A stretch of 57,019 nucleotides of DNA, taken from NCBI GenBank assembly GCA_018064455.1, contig JAGHVH010000032.1, positions 1 through 57,019 of the forward strand, written 5' to 3'. Below are positions 20,222 through 28,702 of the stretch, piece after piece. Made by a program: the position numbers and the translations under genes. Below the pieces are notes generated by a model. The model was not told the DNA's origin. It did not search any database and worked only from the letters and a program-made list of their open reading frames with translations. Origin of the DNA: Candidatus Limimonas egerieequi (lineage in GTDB: Bacteria > Bacillota > Clostridia > Oscillospirales > Acutalibacteraceae). Position 1 is the first letter of the stretch. Each line of letters opens with the position of its first letter.

Positions 20222-20962
20222 TCATATCAAAGATTTAAGATCATTTACTACTTTTTCAACATCCTCGTAAATTGCGAGGCTTGCCATATCGTCCATTCCA
20301 GTTGGTTCAAGGTTGATTATAACAAGATTACGTCCCCTAAAATAGCGAACGTATGATGCAGCTGGATAAACAACAAGGCTTGTGCCGATAATAACCATAG
20401 TATCGGCACGTGCGATAGCATTTATCGCGCCCTCAACACACACATTGTCAAGTGGCTCCTCATAGAGGACAACGTCAGGCTTGATTATACCACCACAGTC
20501 ACAGTGTGGTACACCCTCCTGCTCCATTACAGTCTCAACACCAAAGTGCTTACCGCAATTGGTACATGTGTTACGGAGCACGCTACCATGTATCTCATAG
20601 ACCTCTTTTGAGCCAGCAGCGCTGTGAAGTCCATCGATATTTTGTGTTACAACACTAACATTTTTGCCTCTGTTTTGAAGTTCGGCAAAGAATATATGAG
20701 CGGCATTAGGCGTTGCATCCGGATAGACCATTTTTGACTTATAAAACTCATAAAACATATCCGTTTTTCTTACAAAAAACGTATGGCTTATGATTTCCTC
20801 TGGACGGATATTAAAACCAGAGTCCTGGTTATAAAGGCCGTCAGCAGAGCGAAAGTCAGGAATGCCGGATGGCACGCTAATGCCAGCGCCAGTAAAGACG
20901 CAGATGTTTTCTGCGCTATTGATTATATCAGCAAATTTTGCAATCTTTTCTTGATATTCCAT
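20222..20962 (-). CDS. cobB: NAD+-dependent protein deacylase (sirtuin, SIR2 family)
   Basis: Sirtuins remove acyl groups from lysines while consuming NAD+. The 246-residue protein has the complete core: GAGISVPSGIPDFRS, the catalytic TQNIDGLH and VYEIHGS, and a four-cysteine zinc site (CTNCG, then CDCG). IIGTSLVVYPAA is also typical. This is a small housekeeping-type sirtuin, not a SIR2 module of a defence protein. The ATG at 20962 follows AAGGTGG by eight bases; a GTG four codons upstream overlaps that box and is less likely. It lies one to a few bases from both neighbours in an M20-sirtuin-MBL unit. Confidence 0.93.
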   Translation of the reverse strand: MEYQEKIAKFADIINSAENICVFTGAGISVPSGIPDFRSADGLYNQDSGFNIRPEEIISHTFFVRKTDMFYEFYKSKMVYPDATPNAAHIFFAELQNRGKNVSVVTQNIDGLHSAAGSKEVYEIHGSVLRNTCTNCGKHFGVETVMEQEGVPHCDCGGIIKPDVVLYEEPLDNVCVEGAINAIARADTMVIIGTSLVVYPAASYVRYFRGRNLVIINLEPTGMDDMASLAIYEDVEKVVNDLKSLI

Positions 20963-20975
20963 AAAAACAACCACC

Positions 20976-21752
20976 TTAGAAAGCTATCTTCATACCCTCT
21001 TCTGCTGCTATTACATCAAACTTTTTAAGAGTTTGCTTGGTTATTGTCTGGGAACGATTAAGCGTCCTTGCAAAGTGTGAGCCAATGATTATGCCATCCT
21101 TGTTTAGGATATCTTGACGTCTGATTTCATCAGCAATCGCATGAGCCATATCGATGTTATTATGCTCGAAAATGCGGTGATCATTGGCATTGCCCAAAGT
21201 ACAGTCAAGTATTACTACATCCAGCTTGTGCTTTTTGAGCACCATCCACTCATCGTTTGTGAGCCACGCACCATCAAGGCCATAGAAAAGCTCCTTTTTA
21301 TCAGGCGTGATAATGATAAAATGACTTGCATTTCGACCACCACCACGGACATCGTGGTTGGCTGGAAGTGTAACAACTTGGTACTCCCCAAGCGGTGCGC
21401 TCTTAAATGTTGGAAGTGTCACAAGTTCAACATTATCAGGGTTTTTGATGAGTTTGTAAGTAAACTTATCGCAGGTAAGGCTGACCTTCTTATCAGTAGT
21501 CAATTTATCAAAATTGTCTGCGTTAAAGTGGTCAACATGCCTGTGCGTGATAAGTATATGTTTTAAGTTTTTATAGAGATTACTGTCCCCTATCTGCTCC
21601 GCTGCCGCAAAGACATGAGGACCACAGTCGATGAGAATTTCACCATTGATTAAAACAGATGAGCAAAGCCTGTGTGGCAGATAGCGAATGCCGTCGCCAT
21701 TTATCCAGTCGCCTGCACCAGTGCCAAGAAATAGCAATTCGTTGTTTTTCAA
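20976..21752 (-). CDS. MBL-fold metallohydrolase (PhnP-like)
   Basis: The 258-residue protein has the metallo-beta-lactamase metal motif H70-R-H72-V-D74-H75 and later ligands in LPANHDVRGG and VVILDCTLGN. The opening LFLGTGAGD and the PHRLCSSVLING segment resemble PhnP and related phosphodiesterases. Its substrate might be a cyclic phosphate or a small metabolite; no phosphonate gene is nearby. It leads the unit with the sirtuin and M20 peptidase genes. The start is an ATG preceded by GGAGAG. Confidence 0.87.
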   Translation of the reverse strand: MKNNELLFLGTGAGDWINGDGIRYLPHRLCSSVLINGEILIDCGPHVFAAAEQIGDSNLYKNLKHILITHRHVDHFNADNFDKLTTDKKVSLTCDKFTYKLIKNPDNVELVTLPTFKSAPLGEYQVVTLPANHDVRGGGRNASHFIIITPDKKELFYGLDGAWLTNDEWMVLKKHKLDVVILDCTLGNANDHRIFEHNNIDMAHAIADEIRRQDILNKDGIIIGSHFARTLNRSQTITKQTLKKFDVIAAEEGMKIAF

Positions 21753-21803
21753 ATATCTCTCTCCTATGTCAAATATAGTAAATATTATAGGACTATTTCA
21801 TCA

Positions 21804-21834
21804 TAAAGAAAAGACCGAGTATTAAACTCGGTCT
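21804..21834 (-). terminator. Terminator of the tRNA-Ser gene
   Basis: On the minus strand, GACCGAGT and ACTCGGTC pair around TTAAT, followed by TTTTCTTT. It lies two bases after the tRNA 3' end. Confidence 0.85.
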
Positions 21835-21835
21835 C

Positions 21836-21928
21836 TGGCGGAGAGCAAGGGATTCGAACCCTCGAGATAGCTTTAACCATCTACACGATTTCCAGTCGTG
21901 CTCCTTAGGCCAGCTCGGACAACTCTCC
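21836..21928 (-). tRNA. tRNA-Ser (anticodon GGA)
   Basis: The minus strand folds as a class II tRNA with GGAGAGT/GCTCTCC acceptor arm, a GGTTCGAATCC T arm and a long variable arm. The anticodon loop CTGGAAA gives GGA, reading UCC and UCU. Discriminator G is followed by an encoded CCA. Confidence 0.97.
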
Positions 21929-21937
21929 AAAATTATT

Positions 21938-21964
21938 GCAAGCGCCTTATCAAAAGGCGCTCGC
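21938..21964 (-). terminator. Probable terminator of the amino acid ABC operon
   Basis: An inverted repeat AGCGCCTT/AAGGCGCT with a five-base loop lies between the ATPase gene and the tRNA gene. On the minus strand it is followed by AATAATTTT, a weak T-rich tail. Confidence 0.55.
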
Positions 21965-21978
21965 TTATTATACTAAAA

Positions 21979-22728
21979 TTAAAGTACGGCTGCAAGGAAA
22001 TCTTTTGCACGCTGTGACTTTGGATTATCAAAGAGTTCTTCTGGTGTTGCCTCCTCAGCAATAATACCGTCTGCAACCATGATAACACGATCTGCTACTT
22101 CGCGCGCAAAGCCCATCTCATGAGTAACTACAACCATTGTCATACCCTGCTCTGCGAGTTCTTTCATAACGTTAAGAACCTCGCCAACCATCTCTGGATC
22201 AAGAGCAGATGTAGGCTCGTCAAAGAGCATAATATCAGGATTCATAGCAAGTGCGCGAGCAATCGCTACACGCTGTTGCTGACCACCTGAAAGTGACCTT
22301 GGATATGCATCCTTCTTCTCCTCAAGGCCAACACGTTTCAAAAGCTCAATTGCCTTTTCTTCAGCCTCTTCTTTAGTAAGAAGTTTGCAGTCCACTGGCG
22401 CAAGCATGATATTTTCCTTAACAGTCTTGTGTGGGAACAAATTGAACTGCTGGAAAACCATACCGATGTTCTGTCTAACCTTGTTGATGTCAACAGACTT
22501 CTTATCAGTTATCTCATATCCATCGATAACAATTTTGCCGCCTGTTGCCTCCTCAAGTGCGTTAAGGCAACGAAGGAATGTTGACTTACCACCACCTGAT
22601 GGACCAATTATACAGAGAACTTCGCCCTCATAAACAGTGAGGTCAACACCCTTAAGTACTTGGTTTTTACCAAAGTGCTTTTCAAGATTTGTAACCTCAA
22701 CTTTAACCTTGTCATAATTAATGGCCAT
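21979..22728 (-). CDS. glnQ: Polar amino acid ABC transporter, ATP-binding protein
   Basis: The 249-residue ATPase has all ABC motifs: Walker [11 protein letters not shown]-loop [10 protein letters not shown], signature SLSGGQQQR, Walker [13 protein letters not shown], and the H-switch VVTHEMGF. The sequence is of the GlnQ/HisP type that powers uptake of polar amino acids. It overlaps the permease gene by 11 bases and is third in a unit with the binding protein and permease. The substrate cannot be fixed; glutamine, glutamate or another polar amino acid are possible. Confidence 0.95.
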   Translation of the reverse strand: MAINYDKVKVEVTNLEKHFGKNQVLKGVDLTVYEGEVLCIIGPSGGGKSTFLRCLNALEEATGGKIVIDGYEITDKKSVDINKVRQNIGMVFQQFNLFPHKTVKENIMLAPVDCKLLTKEEAEEKAIELLKRVGLEEKKDAYPRSLSGGQQQRVAIARALAMNPDIMLFDEPTSALDPEMVGEVLNVMKELAEQGMTMVVVTHEMGFAREVADRVIMVADGIIAEEATPEELFDNPKSQRAKDFLAAVL

Positions 22729-23389
22729 AGTTGTTCAGCCTCCTTTCGAGCACCTTTGCGATCTTCGAAAGAATAGTAATGACAATCAAGTACATTACGC
22801 CAACAATCGCCCAAACCTGGAAGGATTTGAATGTGATTGCAACAACGGATTTTGCAGAGTTTACAAGCTCTGGGAAACCGATGATTGAAAGGATAGATGT
22901 ATCCTTCAATGTGATGATGAACTGATTGATGATACTAGGTATCATTGTACGTATAGCCTGTGGAAGAACAATTTGTCTCATAGCGGTCCAATATGAAAGA
23001 CCGAGTGAACGAGCAGCCTCCATCTGGCCTGATGGTACAGATTGAATACCAGCACGAATTATCTCTGCCATATAAGCGCCGCAGTTAAGACTTAAGCATA
23101 TAATGCCTGCCTCTAATGCAGAAAGTGTAAAGTTAAATCCCAAGAGGTTTTTGCACGCATATGGGATACCAAAGAATACAAAATACGCAAGTACAATCAT
23201 TGGCACGCCACGAATAACGTCAACAAAAATCTGAGCTATTGCTTTACAAACCTTATTTTTGAGTACTGAAAGTACGCCAAAGATAAGGCCTATAATACAA
23301 GCAAAGATAAGGCTGTAAAACGCCATAGTAAGCGTTTTACCCATTGCTTGTAACAACAAATCGCCATAAGTGCTAAGGATAGCAACCAT
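22718..23389 (-). CDS. glnP: Polar amino acid ABC transporter, permease
   Basis: The 223-residue protein has about five membrane segments and the HisMQ-type inner-membrane loop [25 protein letters not shown], interrupted here for length as [11 protein letters not shown] then [10 protein letters not shown]. This EAA-like loop docks on the ATPase. [13 protein letters not shown] is also typical of the family. A single permease probably forms a homodimer. It lies between the binding-protein and ATPase genes. Confidence 0.94.
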   Translation of the reverse strand: MVAILSTYGDLLLQAMGKTLTMAFYSLIFACIIGLIFGVLSVLKNKVCKAIAQIFVDVIRGVPMIVLAYFVFFGIPYACKNLLGFNFTLSALEAGIICLSLNCGAYMAEIIRAGIQSVPSGQMEAARSLGLSYWTAMRQIVLPQAIRTMIPSIINQFIITLKDTSILSIIGFPELVNSAKSVVAITFKSFQVWAIVGVMYLIVITILSKIAKVLERRLNNYGH

Positions 23390-23409
23390 TTATAACTTAC
23401 TCCTAAAAT

Positions 23410-24177
23410 TTATTTGCCGAGATACTTATCAAGAATCTGGTCGTATTCACCGCTTGCCTTGATGTTCTTAAGACCAGCATTGAATGCGTCGATAAGTTCC
23501 TGATTGTTAGCATCAAAGATAGCGAAACCGTATTCGCCACCCTCATTCTGTGTATCATCAAGTGCTACAAGCTCAACACCAGACTTGATAGAATCCTTCA
23601 TGATAGGTGTATCCTCAAAGCATGCTACACACTGGCCACCTACTACTGCCTGATACATTGTTGGAGAATCCTCAAAGTTAGAAATATCAAAACCATACTC
23701 TTCCTGGAGTGACTTTGCATATTCTTCGCCCTGTGTACCAGTCTTAACTGCTACAAGCTTACCCTTTAAGTCCTCAAAGCCCTTGATGCCTGAATCCTTA
23801 GCTACTGCCATGCACTGTGTTGCTGTGTAATAACCATCTGAGAAAATCCAGCCTTCACTCTGGCGCTTTTCTGTGATAGATGCACCAGCGATCATACCGT
23901 CTGCCTGACCAGCCTGGCAAGCAGCGATTGCTGCGTCCCAACCAAGGCTCTTAATCTCGATATCGAGGCCCTGGTCCTTAGCAACTGCATTGATGATATC
24001 AACGTCGATACCAACAAATTCACCGTTTTCATCAGTGTACTCAAATGGACGGAAAACTGTATCCATAGCAATAATCCATGTCTTTGAGCCAGTTTCGTTA
24101 CTTGCTGGAGCCTTTGAACATGCAGCAAAAGCAAGTACCATTACAAGTGCTAATGTTAATGCTAAAAATTTCTTCAT
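23410..24177 (-). CDS. glnH: Polar amino acid ABC transporter, substrate-binding lipoprotein
   Basis: The 255-residue protein has a lipoprotein signal peptide with lipobox AFAAC (Cys at about residue 20), so it is anchored outside the membrane. The rest is a family 3 solute-binding protein. Typical segments are FRPFEYTDENGEFVGIDVD, the ligand-contact region MIAGASITEKRQ, and VAVKTGTQGEEY. It is first in the transporter operon. A clear promoter lies 40-70 bases upstream. The substrate is probably a polar amino acid; the fine specificity cannot be read from sequence. Confidence 0.93.
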   Translation of the reverse strand: MKKFLALTLALVMVLAFAACSKAPASNETGSKTWIIAMDTVFRPFEYTDENGEFVGIDVDIINAVAKDQGLDIEIKSLGWDAAIAACQAGQADGMIAGASITEKRQSEGWIFSDGYYTATQCMAVAKDSGIKGFEDLKGKLVAVKTGTQGEEYAKSLQEEYGFDISNFEDSPTMYQAVVGGQCVACFEDTPIMKDSIKSGVELVALDDTQNEGGEYGFAIFDANNQELIDAFNAGLKNIKASGEYDQILDKYLGK

Positions 24178-24216
24178 ATGTATAACTCCTTATATTTATT
24201 TTTTGCGCGATAATTT

Positions 24217-24245
24217 ATTATACGAATTTTAGCGTAGTAAAGCAA
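24217..24245 (-). promoter_or_regulatory. Probable sigma-A promoter of the amino acid ABC operon
   Basis: On the minus strand TTGCTT (24240-24245) and TATAAT (24217-24222) are separated by 17 bases, about 40 bases upstream of the glnH start. Confidence 0.7.
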
Positions 24246-24325
24246 TAAAAAGTCACAATTTAATTATTTATACAAATCTAAGCACAACATCTTGTAATAT
24301 TTTTATTAATTACATACAAATTATA

Positions 24326-24354
24326 TTGAAGTTGCAATTTCTAGATGGTATAAT
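24326..24354 (+). promoter_or_regulatory. Probable sigma-A promoter of the nrdR-aro unit
   Basis: TTGAAG (24326-24331) and TATAAT (24349-24354) have 17-base spacing. The predicted transcript start is about 38 bases before the nrdR ATG. No NrdR box is evident beside it. Confidence 0.7.
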
Positions 24355-24398
24355 TTGTGTACCTTTATTTTAAATTAATTATAAGGTTGGTGTAGGAA

Positions 24399-24854
24399 AT
24401 GAAATGTCCATTTTGTGGTTATGAAGAAAGTAAAGTAATCGACTCTCGTCCAACAGACGAAGGCGAACGCATCCGTCGTCGCCGTGAGTGCATCCAGTGC
24501 GGCAAGCGCTTCACAACTTACGAGATTATTGAAAGTGTTCCTCTTATCGTTGTTAAGAAAGATAAGACACGCGAGACATTCGAACGCAACAAGCTCCTTG
24601 CTGGTATGCTCAGAGCTTGTGAAAAACGTCCAGTACCTCTCGAGACAATTGAAGCTGCAGTAAACGATATCGAGGCTCAACTTCAAAACTCTCTCGATCG
24701 CGAAGTTACTTCTGACAAGATTGGTGAGCTCTGCATGAACAAGCTCAAGGAAATCGACGAAGTAGCATACGTTCGCTTTGCATCTGTTTACAGACAGTTC
24801 AAAGACGTTAGCACATTCGTAGAAGAAGTTTCTAGATTACTCGAAGAGAAATAA
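24399..24854 (+). CDS. nrdR: Transcriptional repressor NrdR
   Basis: NrdR represses ribonucleotide reductase genes in response to ATP/dATP. The 151-residue protein has the N-terminal zinc ribbon (CPFCG, then CIQCGKRF) with basic RIRRRRE between. It is followed by an ATP-cone domain starting [16 protein letters not shown] and containing SDKIGELCM and [11 protein letters not shown]. Length and motifs are standard. No nrd gene is in the window. The next gene begins 12 bases after its stop and is probably cotranscribed. Confidence 0.97.
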   Translation: MKCPFCGYEESKVIDSRPTDEGERIRRRRECIQCGKRFTTYEIIESVPLIVVKKDKTRETFERNKLLAGMLRACEKRPVPLETIEAAVNDIEAQLQNSLDREVTSDKIGELCMNKLKEIDEVAYVRFASVYRQFKDVSTFVEEVSRLLEEK

Positions 24855-24866
24855 GTTGGCGTATAA

Positions 24867-25562
24867 ATGCTTAAGAAGAATACGTTTTGGCGTTCCTATT
24901 CGCAGTTGCTAATAGGAACTGTTGTAATGTCACTTTCTGCATTCCTTCCATGGTTTGCAAAGCTCATTGCAGCTGGCGTGGCTCTTTGGGCTTTCAGAAA
25001 ATACAATAAACCTTTTGGTGAGCAGCCTGTTAGTGACAATAGGGTGTTCTTCTTGTGTTTTATCCCTATGCTTATTTACCTCCATTTCACAGGAGGTATG
25101 CTCAATACAGATGTAGGATTTGGCACCTCTGTGGCGCTTGCATTATCAACGCTTGGTTCCACCCTTTGGCGCCAGTTATTCATCATAGGCCTTGGCGTAT
25201 CAATCCTTGGAAAAACAGATGGCAGTAAACTGTCCTACCGTGATGCAATTACGATAATTGGAGCGTATACCATATCCGGAATTTATGAGGGCTTCACTCC
25301 GTATCTACTTGTTACATGTGGAGTGGGATTTATCGCACTTGGTCTTTACATGATTACCCGTTCGCTTGATACTCCAATAGCAGTAGCACTACTTTTTGAG
25401 ATAATAAGCACATACAATCAACATTTCGTTTTACAACCAACATTCAATTTAGTTACACGCACCTATATAACCCTCGCCTGTGGTGGCATAGTGTTAATCT
25501 TTGGTGCATGGATGTATCGTGAATACTCACTTATCGCGGAAGAAGGAGAATACAATGGCTGA
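24867..25562 (+). CDS. Hypothetical polytopic membrane protein
   Basis: The 231-residue protein has about six to seven membrane segments and begins with a basic LKKNTFWRS. I do not recognise a named family. The segments LWRQLFIIGLG, SGIYEGFTPYL and FEIISTYNQHF resemble the positions of the CPBP (CAAX-like) intramembrane protease motifs but lack the EE dyad, so protease activity cannot be claimed. It sits between nrdR and aroF and its last eight bases overlap the aroF start. It is thus bound to the aromatic operon by translation and could be a transporter for a pathway product. The ribosome binding site is weak. Confidence 0.75.
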   Translation: MLKKNTFWRSYSQLLIGTVVMSLSAFLPWFAKLIAAGVALWAFRKYNKPFGEQPVSDNRVFFLCFIPMLIYLHFTGGMLNTDVGFGTSVALALSTLGSTLWRQLFIIGLGVSILGKTDGSKLSYRDAITIIGAYTISGIYEGFTPYLLVTCGVGFIALGLYMITRSLDTPIAVALLFEIISTYNQHFVLQPTFNLVTRTYITLACGGIVLIFGAWMYREYSLIAEEGEYNG

Positions 25563-26358
25563 TTTTCATCTAACAACACGTGAATATCATCCTCAAAATA
25601 CAATAATAGACGTTGGCGGCGCCAAAATTGGTGACGGTAGCCTTGCTATAATCGCTGGTCCTTGTGCAATAGAGTCAAAGGACCAAATTTTCCGTATAGC
25701 AAGTGCCGTCAAAGCATCAGGCGCCACAATGCTACGTGGCGGAGCTTTCAAGCCACGTACATCCCCTTATACCTTCCAAGGCCTTGAGGATGAAGGTATA
25801 AAGTATCTCGTTGAGGCAGGCCGTGAAGTTGGCCTCCCAACTGTATCAGAGATTACTGATGAATCAGAAATCGATCTTTTCAAAGATGTAGACATCATCC
25901 AAGTCGGCGCCAAGAATATGCAGAACTTTGGCCTTTTGCACGCACTCGGCAAAGTTGACAAGCCTATTCTTTTAAAGCGCGGATTTGGTTGCACATATGA
26001 GGAAGTACTCTCCTCAGCCGAGCATATTATGGCATCAGGCAACGAGAGAGTAATCCTTTGCGAGCGTGGAATTAGGACATTCGAAACATACACAAGATTT
26101 ACTTTCGACGTCTCCTCTATCCCATCTCTTAAAACTTTAACTCACCTTCCTGTCATCGCAGACCCATCTCATCCAGCAGGTCGCTATGAACTTATCGAGC
26201 CACTTTCCCTTGCTGCTGTAGCAGCAGGAGCTGATGGTCTCATAATTGAGGTCCATGACAGACCGGATGAAGCTCTTTGCGATGCCAACCAGGCATTAAA
26301 GCCAGATAAATTTGAATCAATAGTTAGAAAAGCAATGTCAGTAAAGGCGGCTCTTTGA
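25555..26358 (+). CDS. aroF: 3-deoxy-7-phosphoheptulonate synthase (DAHP synthase, type I-beta)
   Basis: DAHP synthase condenses PEP and erythrose 4-phosphate, the first step of aromatic amino acid synthesis. The 267-residue protein is the bare I-beta barrel: AIIAGPCAIES, RGGAFKPRTSPYTFQG, GAKNMQN, LKRGFG and the metal-site HPAGR. It lacks the N-terminal ACT-like or chorismate mutase domain that makes many relatives feedback-sensitive. The ATG at 25555 has AAGGAG nine bases upstream. A longer reading frame from 25501 belongs to the preceding gene's coding region and is rejected. Confidence 0.96.
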   Translation: MADFHLTTREYHPQNTIIDVGGAKIGDGSLAIIAGPCAIESKDQIFRIASAVKASGATMLRGGAFKPRTSPYTFQGLEDEGIKYLVEAGREVGLPTVSEITDESEIDLFKDVDIIQVGAKNMQNFGLLHALGKVDKPILLKRGFGCTYEEVLSSAEHIMASGNERVILCERGIRTFETYTRFTFDVSSIPSLKTLTHLPVIADPSHPAGRYELIEPLSLAAVAAGADGLIIEVHDRPDEALCDANQALKPDKFESIVRKAMSVKAAL

Positions 26359-26359
26359 T

Positions 26360-27448
26360 ATGAGTACAATTAGCGTTAAACTCGAATCAGAACAGGAATA
26401 CAATGTAACAATCGGTACCGATTTACTTCCAAAATGCGGTGAGATTATATCAAGTGTTCACGCTCCTTGTCGCGTAGCGCTTATCACTGATTTTACAGTT
26501 GGCGCCATTTATACCAACACCGTTGCTGACTCCCTCAAAAAAGAAGGATTTGAAGTTTTCATCTTTGCTTTCTATGCAGGTGAAGCTTCTAAAAACATGG
26601 AAAACTACGGCAAGATTCTTGAGTTCCTTGCCGATAATGAGATAACACGCTCCGATATTATCGTCGCTCTTGGTGGCGGTGTTGTTGGCGACCTCTCTGG
26701 TTTTGCTGCAGCAACATATATGCGTGGTATCCCATATGTACAGATACCAACTACTACAATCGCCATGGTGGACTCATCAATCGGCGGTAAGACAAGCATA
26801 GATTTAGAGGCAGGCAAAAATCTCTGTGGTGCATTTTGGCAGCCAATAGCTGTCATCTGCAGTGTTGACACACTCTCAACACTTGAGAAGAGATACTTTG
26901 ATGACGGCGTAGCCGAAATCATCAAATACGGTATGCTTGGCAATGAAAAAATCCTTAGAATTTTAAATGATTGCATTGCAACTCAAAGCAACTCATATCA
27001 TGCCTTAAAACCATTCCTTGAAGAAATAGTTGAGGAATCTATCAATACAAAAATTTCTTTCGTAGAGTCAGACGTGCATGACAATGGACGTCGTCAATTC
27101 TTGAATCTTGGCCATACAATAGGCCACGCCGTGGAGCATGCTTCAAGGTATGCCTTCTCTCACGGACAGGCAGTAGCAATTGGCATGTGCGCCATCGCAC
27201 GTGCTGGTGAGGCCACTGGCATTACAGAAGTAGGCACAGCAAAGTACCTTGAGCAACTCGCTCAAGGCGTTGGTCTCCCAATTAGCACAATTATATCTGT
27301 CGATGACCTCTACAACTCTGCCCTTTCTGACAAGAAGCGCAGAGGTAAAGAAATAAGTCTTATCGTTCCAGTAAAAATTGGAAAATGTGAAATCACCAAG
27401 GTATCAATCGAAGAATTAAAACATATTCTTGATCTCGGAGTGAAATAA
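26360..27448 (+). CDS. aroB: 3-dehydroquinate synthase
   Basis: AroB cyclises DAHP to 3-dehydroquinate using NAD+ and a metal ion. The 362-residue protein has the NAD-binding ALGGGVVGDLSGFAA, the PTTTIAMVDSSIGGKTSID segment, and metal ligands in AEIIKYG, LNLGHTIGHAVE and FSHGQAVAIGM. All conserved features are present and length is normal. It starts one base after the aroF stop and ends directly against the aroA start, so translation of the three is coupled. Confidence 0.97.
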   Translation: MSTISVKLESEQEYNVTIGTDLLPKCGEIISSVHAPCRVALITDFTVGAIYTNTVADSLKKEGFEVFIFAFYAGEASKNMENYGKILEFLADNEITRSDIIVALGGGVVGDLSGFAAATYMRGIPYVQIPTTTIAMVDSSIGGKTSIDLEAGKNLCGAFWQPIAVICSVDTLSTLEKRYFDDGVAEIIKYGMLGNEKILRILNDCIATQSNSYHALKPFLEEIVEESINTKISFVESDVHDNGRRQFLNLGHTIGHAVEHASRYAFSHGQAVAIGMCAIARAGEATGITEVGTAKYLEQLAQGVGLPISTIISVDDLYNSALSDKKRRGKEISLIVPVKIGKCEITKVSIEELKHILDLGVK

Positions 27449-28702
27449 ATGATACTTGAAATTACTCCTGCTCCATTCGTTGGAACAGTTAATGCTATAA
27501 ATTCCAAGTCAGAACTTCACAGACTTCTAATCTGTGCTGCCCTGGCTGATGCACCATGCACACTCATTCTCGGCAATCCAACTGACGCCTTGTCAAATGA
27601 CATTAAAGCAACTATCGATTGCCTCATAGCGCTTGGTGCAAACATAGAAATAACTGACACTGAAATCCGTGTCACACCTATAAAGACTGTACCAGAGCAT
27701 CCAGTGCTCGACTGCAAAGAGAGTGGTTCCACACTTCGCTTTCTTATGCCGGTTGCAACAGCTCTTTGCGACGAGGTCACGTTCAAAGGCAACGAACGCC
27801 TTTCAGAGAGGCCAATCGGCAGCCTCAAAAATGCGCTCGAATCACACGGTGTCACCTTCTCATCCGACAATGTGCCTTTCACTTGCAGAGGAAAGTTACA
27901 GCCTGGCAAGTTTGAGGTAACTGGTGACCTCAGTTCTCAGTACGTATCAGGTCTTCTCCTCACTTTACCAATCATAGAGAAGAGTTCAATTAAGCTCACA
28001 ACACCACTCCTCTCACAAGGATATGTCGAACTAACAATCAAGGCACTTGCTGAGTTTGGTGTTGCAACAGTATCGCCAACAAGTGACAACTTCTCAATCA
28101 TTAAGCGTGGCGCATCTTACGTCTCACCAGGTTCGCTCCTCGTAGAAGGCGACTGGTCCAATGCCGCATTCTTCTATGTTGCCAATTTCCTTGGCAATGA
28201 TATTACAATAAACAACCTTCGCTTCAATTCATTGCAGCGTGACAAATCAATTCTTGATTTCTTAAGCCTTTACACAGCAGAGATTGACGAGACAGACAAC
28301 GTCCTTGGTGCCAAGCACTATGAGATAGACCTTCTCAACACACCGGACCTGCTCCCTGCTCTCTCAATCGCAGCAGCATTTGCTGACGGCACCACAACAT
28401 TTACTGGTGCAGCAAGACTTCGCCTTAAGGAAAGCGACAGACTGACATCTGTCTGTGCACTCATTAATTCACTTGGAGGCAAGGCTGAGGACACTGCTGA
28501 TGGCATCATCATATATCCACAACCACTTAAGGGTGGCACTGTTGAATCATTTGGTGATCACCGAATAGTAATGGCTGCAACTATAGCGTCAACAAGATGC
28601 GTAGAGCCAGTTATCATTAACGAAGCTCGCGCAGTAGATAAATCATACCCATCCTTCTTTAAGGATATCGAGTCACTTGGAGGACAAATCAATGTCATTT
28701 AA
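27449..28702 (+). CDS. aroA: 3-phosphoshikimate 1-carboxyvinyltransferase (EPSP synthase)
   Basis: EPSP synthase joins PEP to shikimate 3-phosphate. The 417-residue protein has the shikimate-phosphate segment SKSELHR (about 19-25), the PEP-site segment ESGSTLRF (91-98), DLSSQYVSGLL, the DWSNAAFF stretch, and KESDRL near the C-terminus. The PEP-site segment differs from both GNAGTAMR (class I) and NSGTTIRL (class II). The ATG at 27449 follows the aroB stop with no gap and the 3' end overlaps aroC by 11 bases. Confidence 0.96.
   Translation: MILEITPAPFVGTVNAINSKSELHRLLICAALADAPCTLILGNPTDALSNDIKATIDCLIALGANIEITDTEIRVTPIKTVPEHPVLDCKESGSTLRFLMPVATALCDEVTFKGNERLSERPIGSLKNALESHGVTFSSDNVPFTCRGKLQPGKFEVTGDLSSQYVSGLLLTLPIIEKSSIKLTTPLLSQGYVELTIKALAEFGVATVSPTSDNFSIIKRGASYVSPGSLLVEGDWSNAAFFYVANFLGNDITINNLRFNSLQRDKSILDFLSLYTAEIDETDNVLGAKHYEIDLLNTPDLLPALSIAAAFADGTTTFTGAARLRLKESDRLTSVCALINSLGGKAEDTADGIIIYPQPLKGGTVESFGDHRIVMAATIASTRCVEPVIINEARAVDKSYPSFFKDIESLGGQINVI

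Noticed and set aside
20222-20962. SIR2-type antiphage defence gene
   Set aside because: The protein is a small canonical sirtuin with a full zinc site and no extra defence domain, so a housekeeping deacylase is more likely.
24178-24398. Riboswitch in the gap between the amino acid transporter and nrdR
   Set aside because: Only two promoters and AT-rich DNA are seen; no conserved pairing elements.
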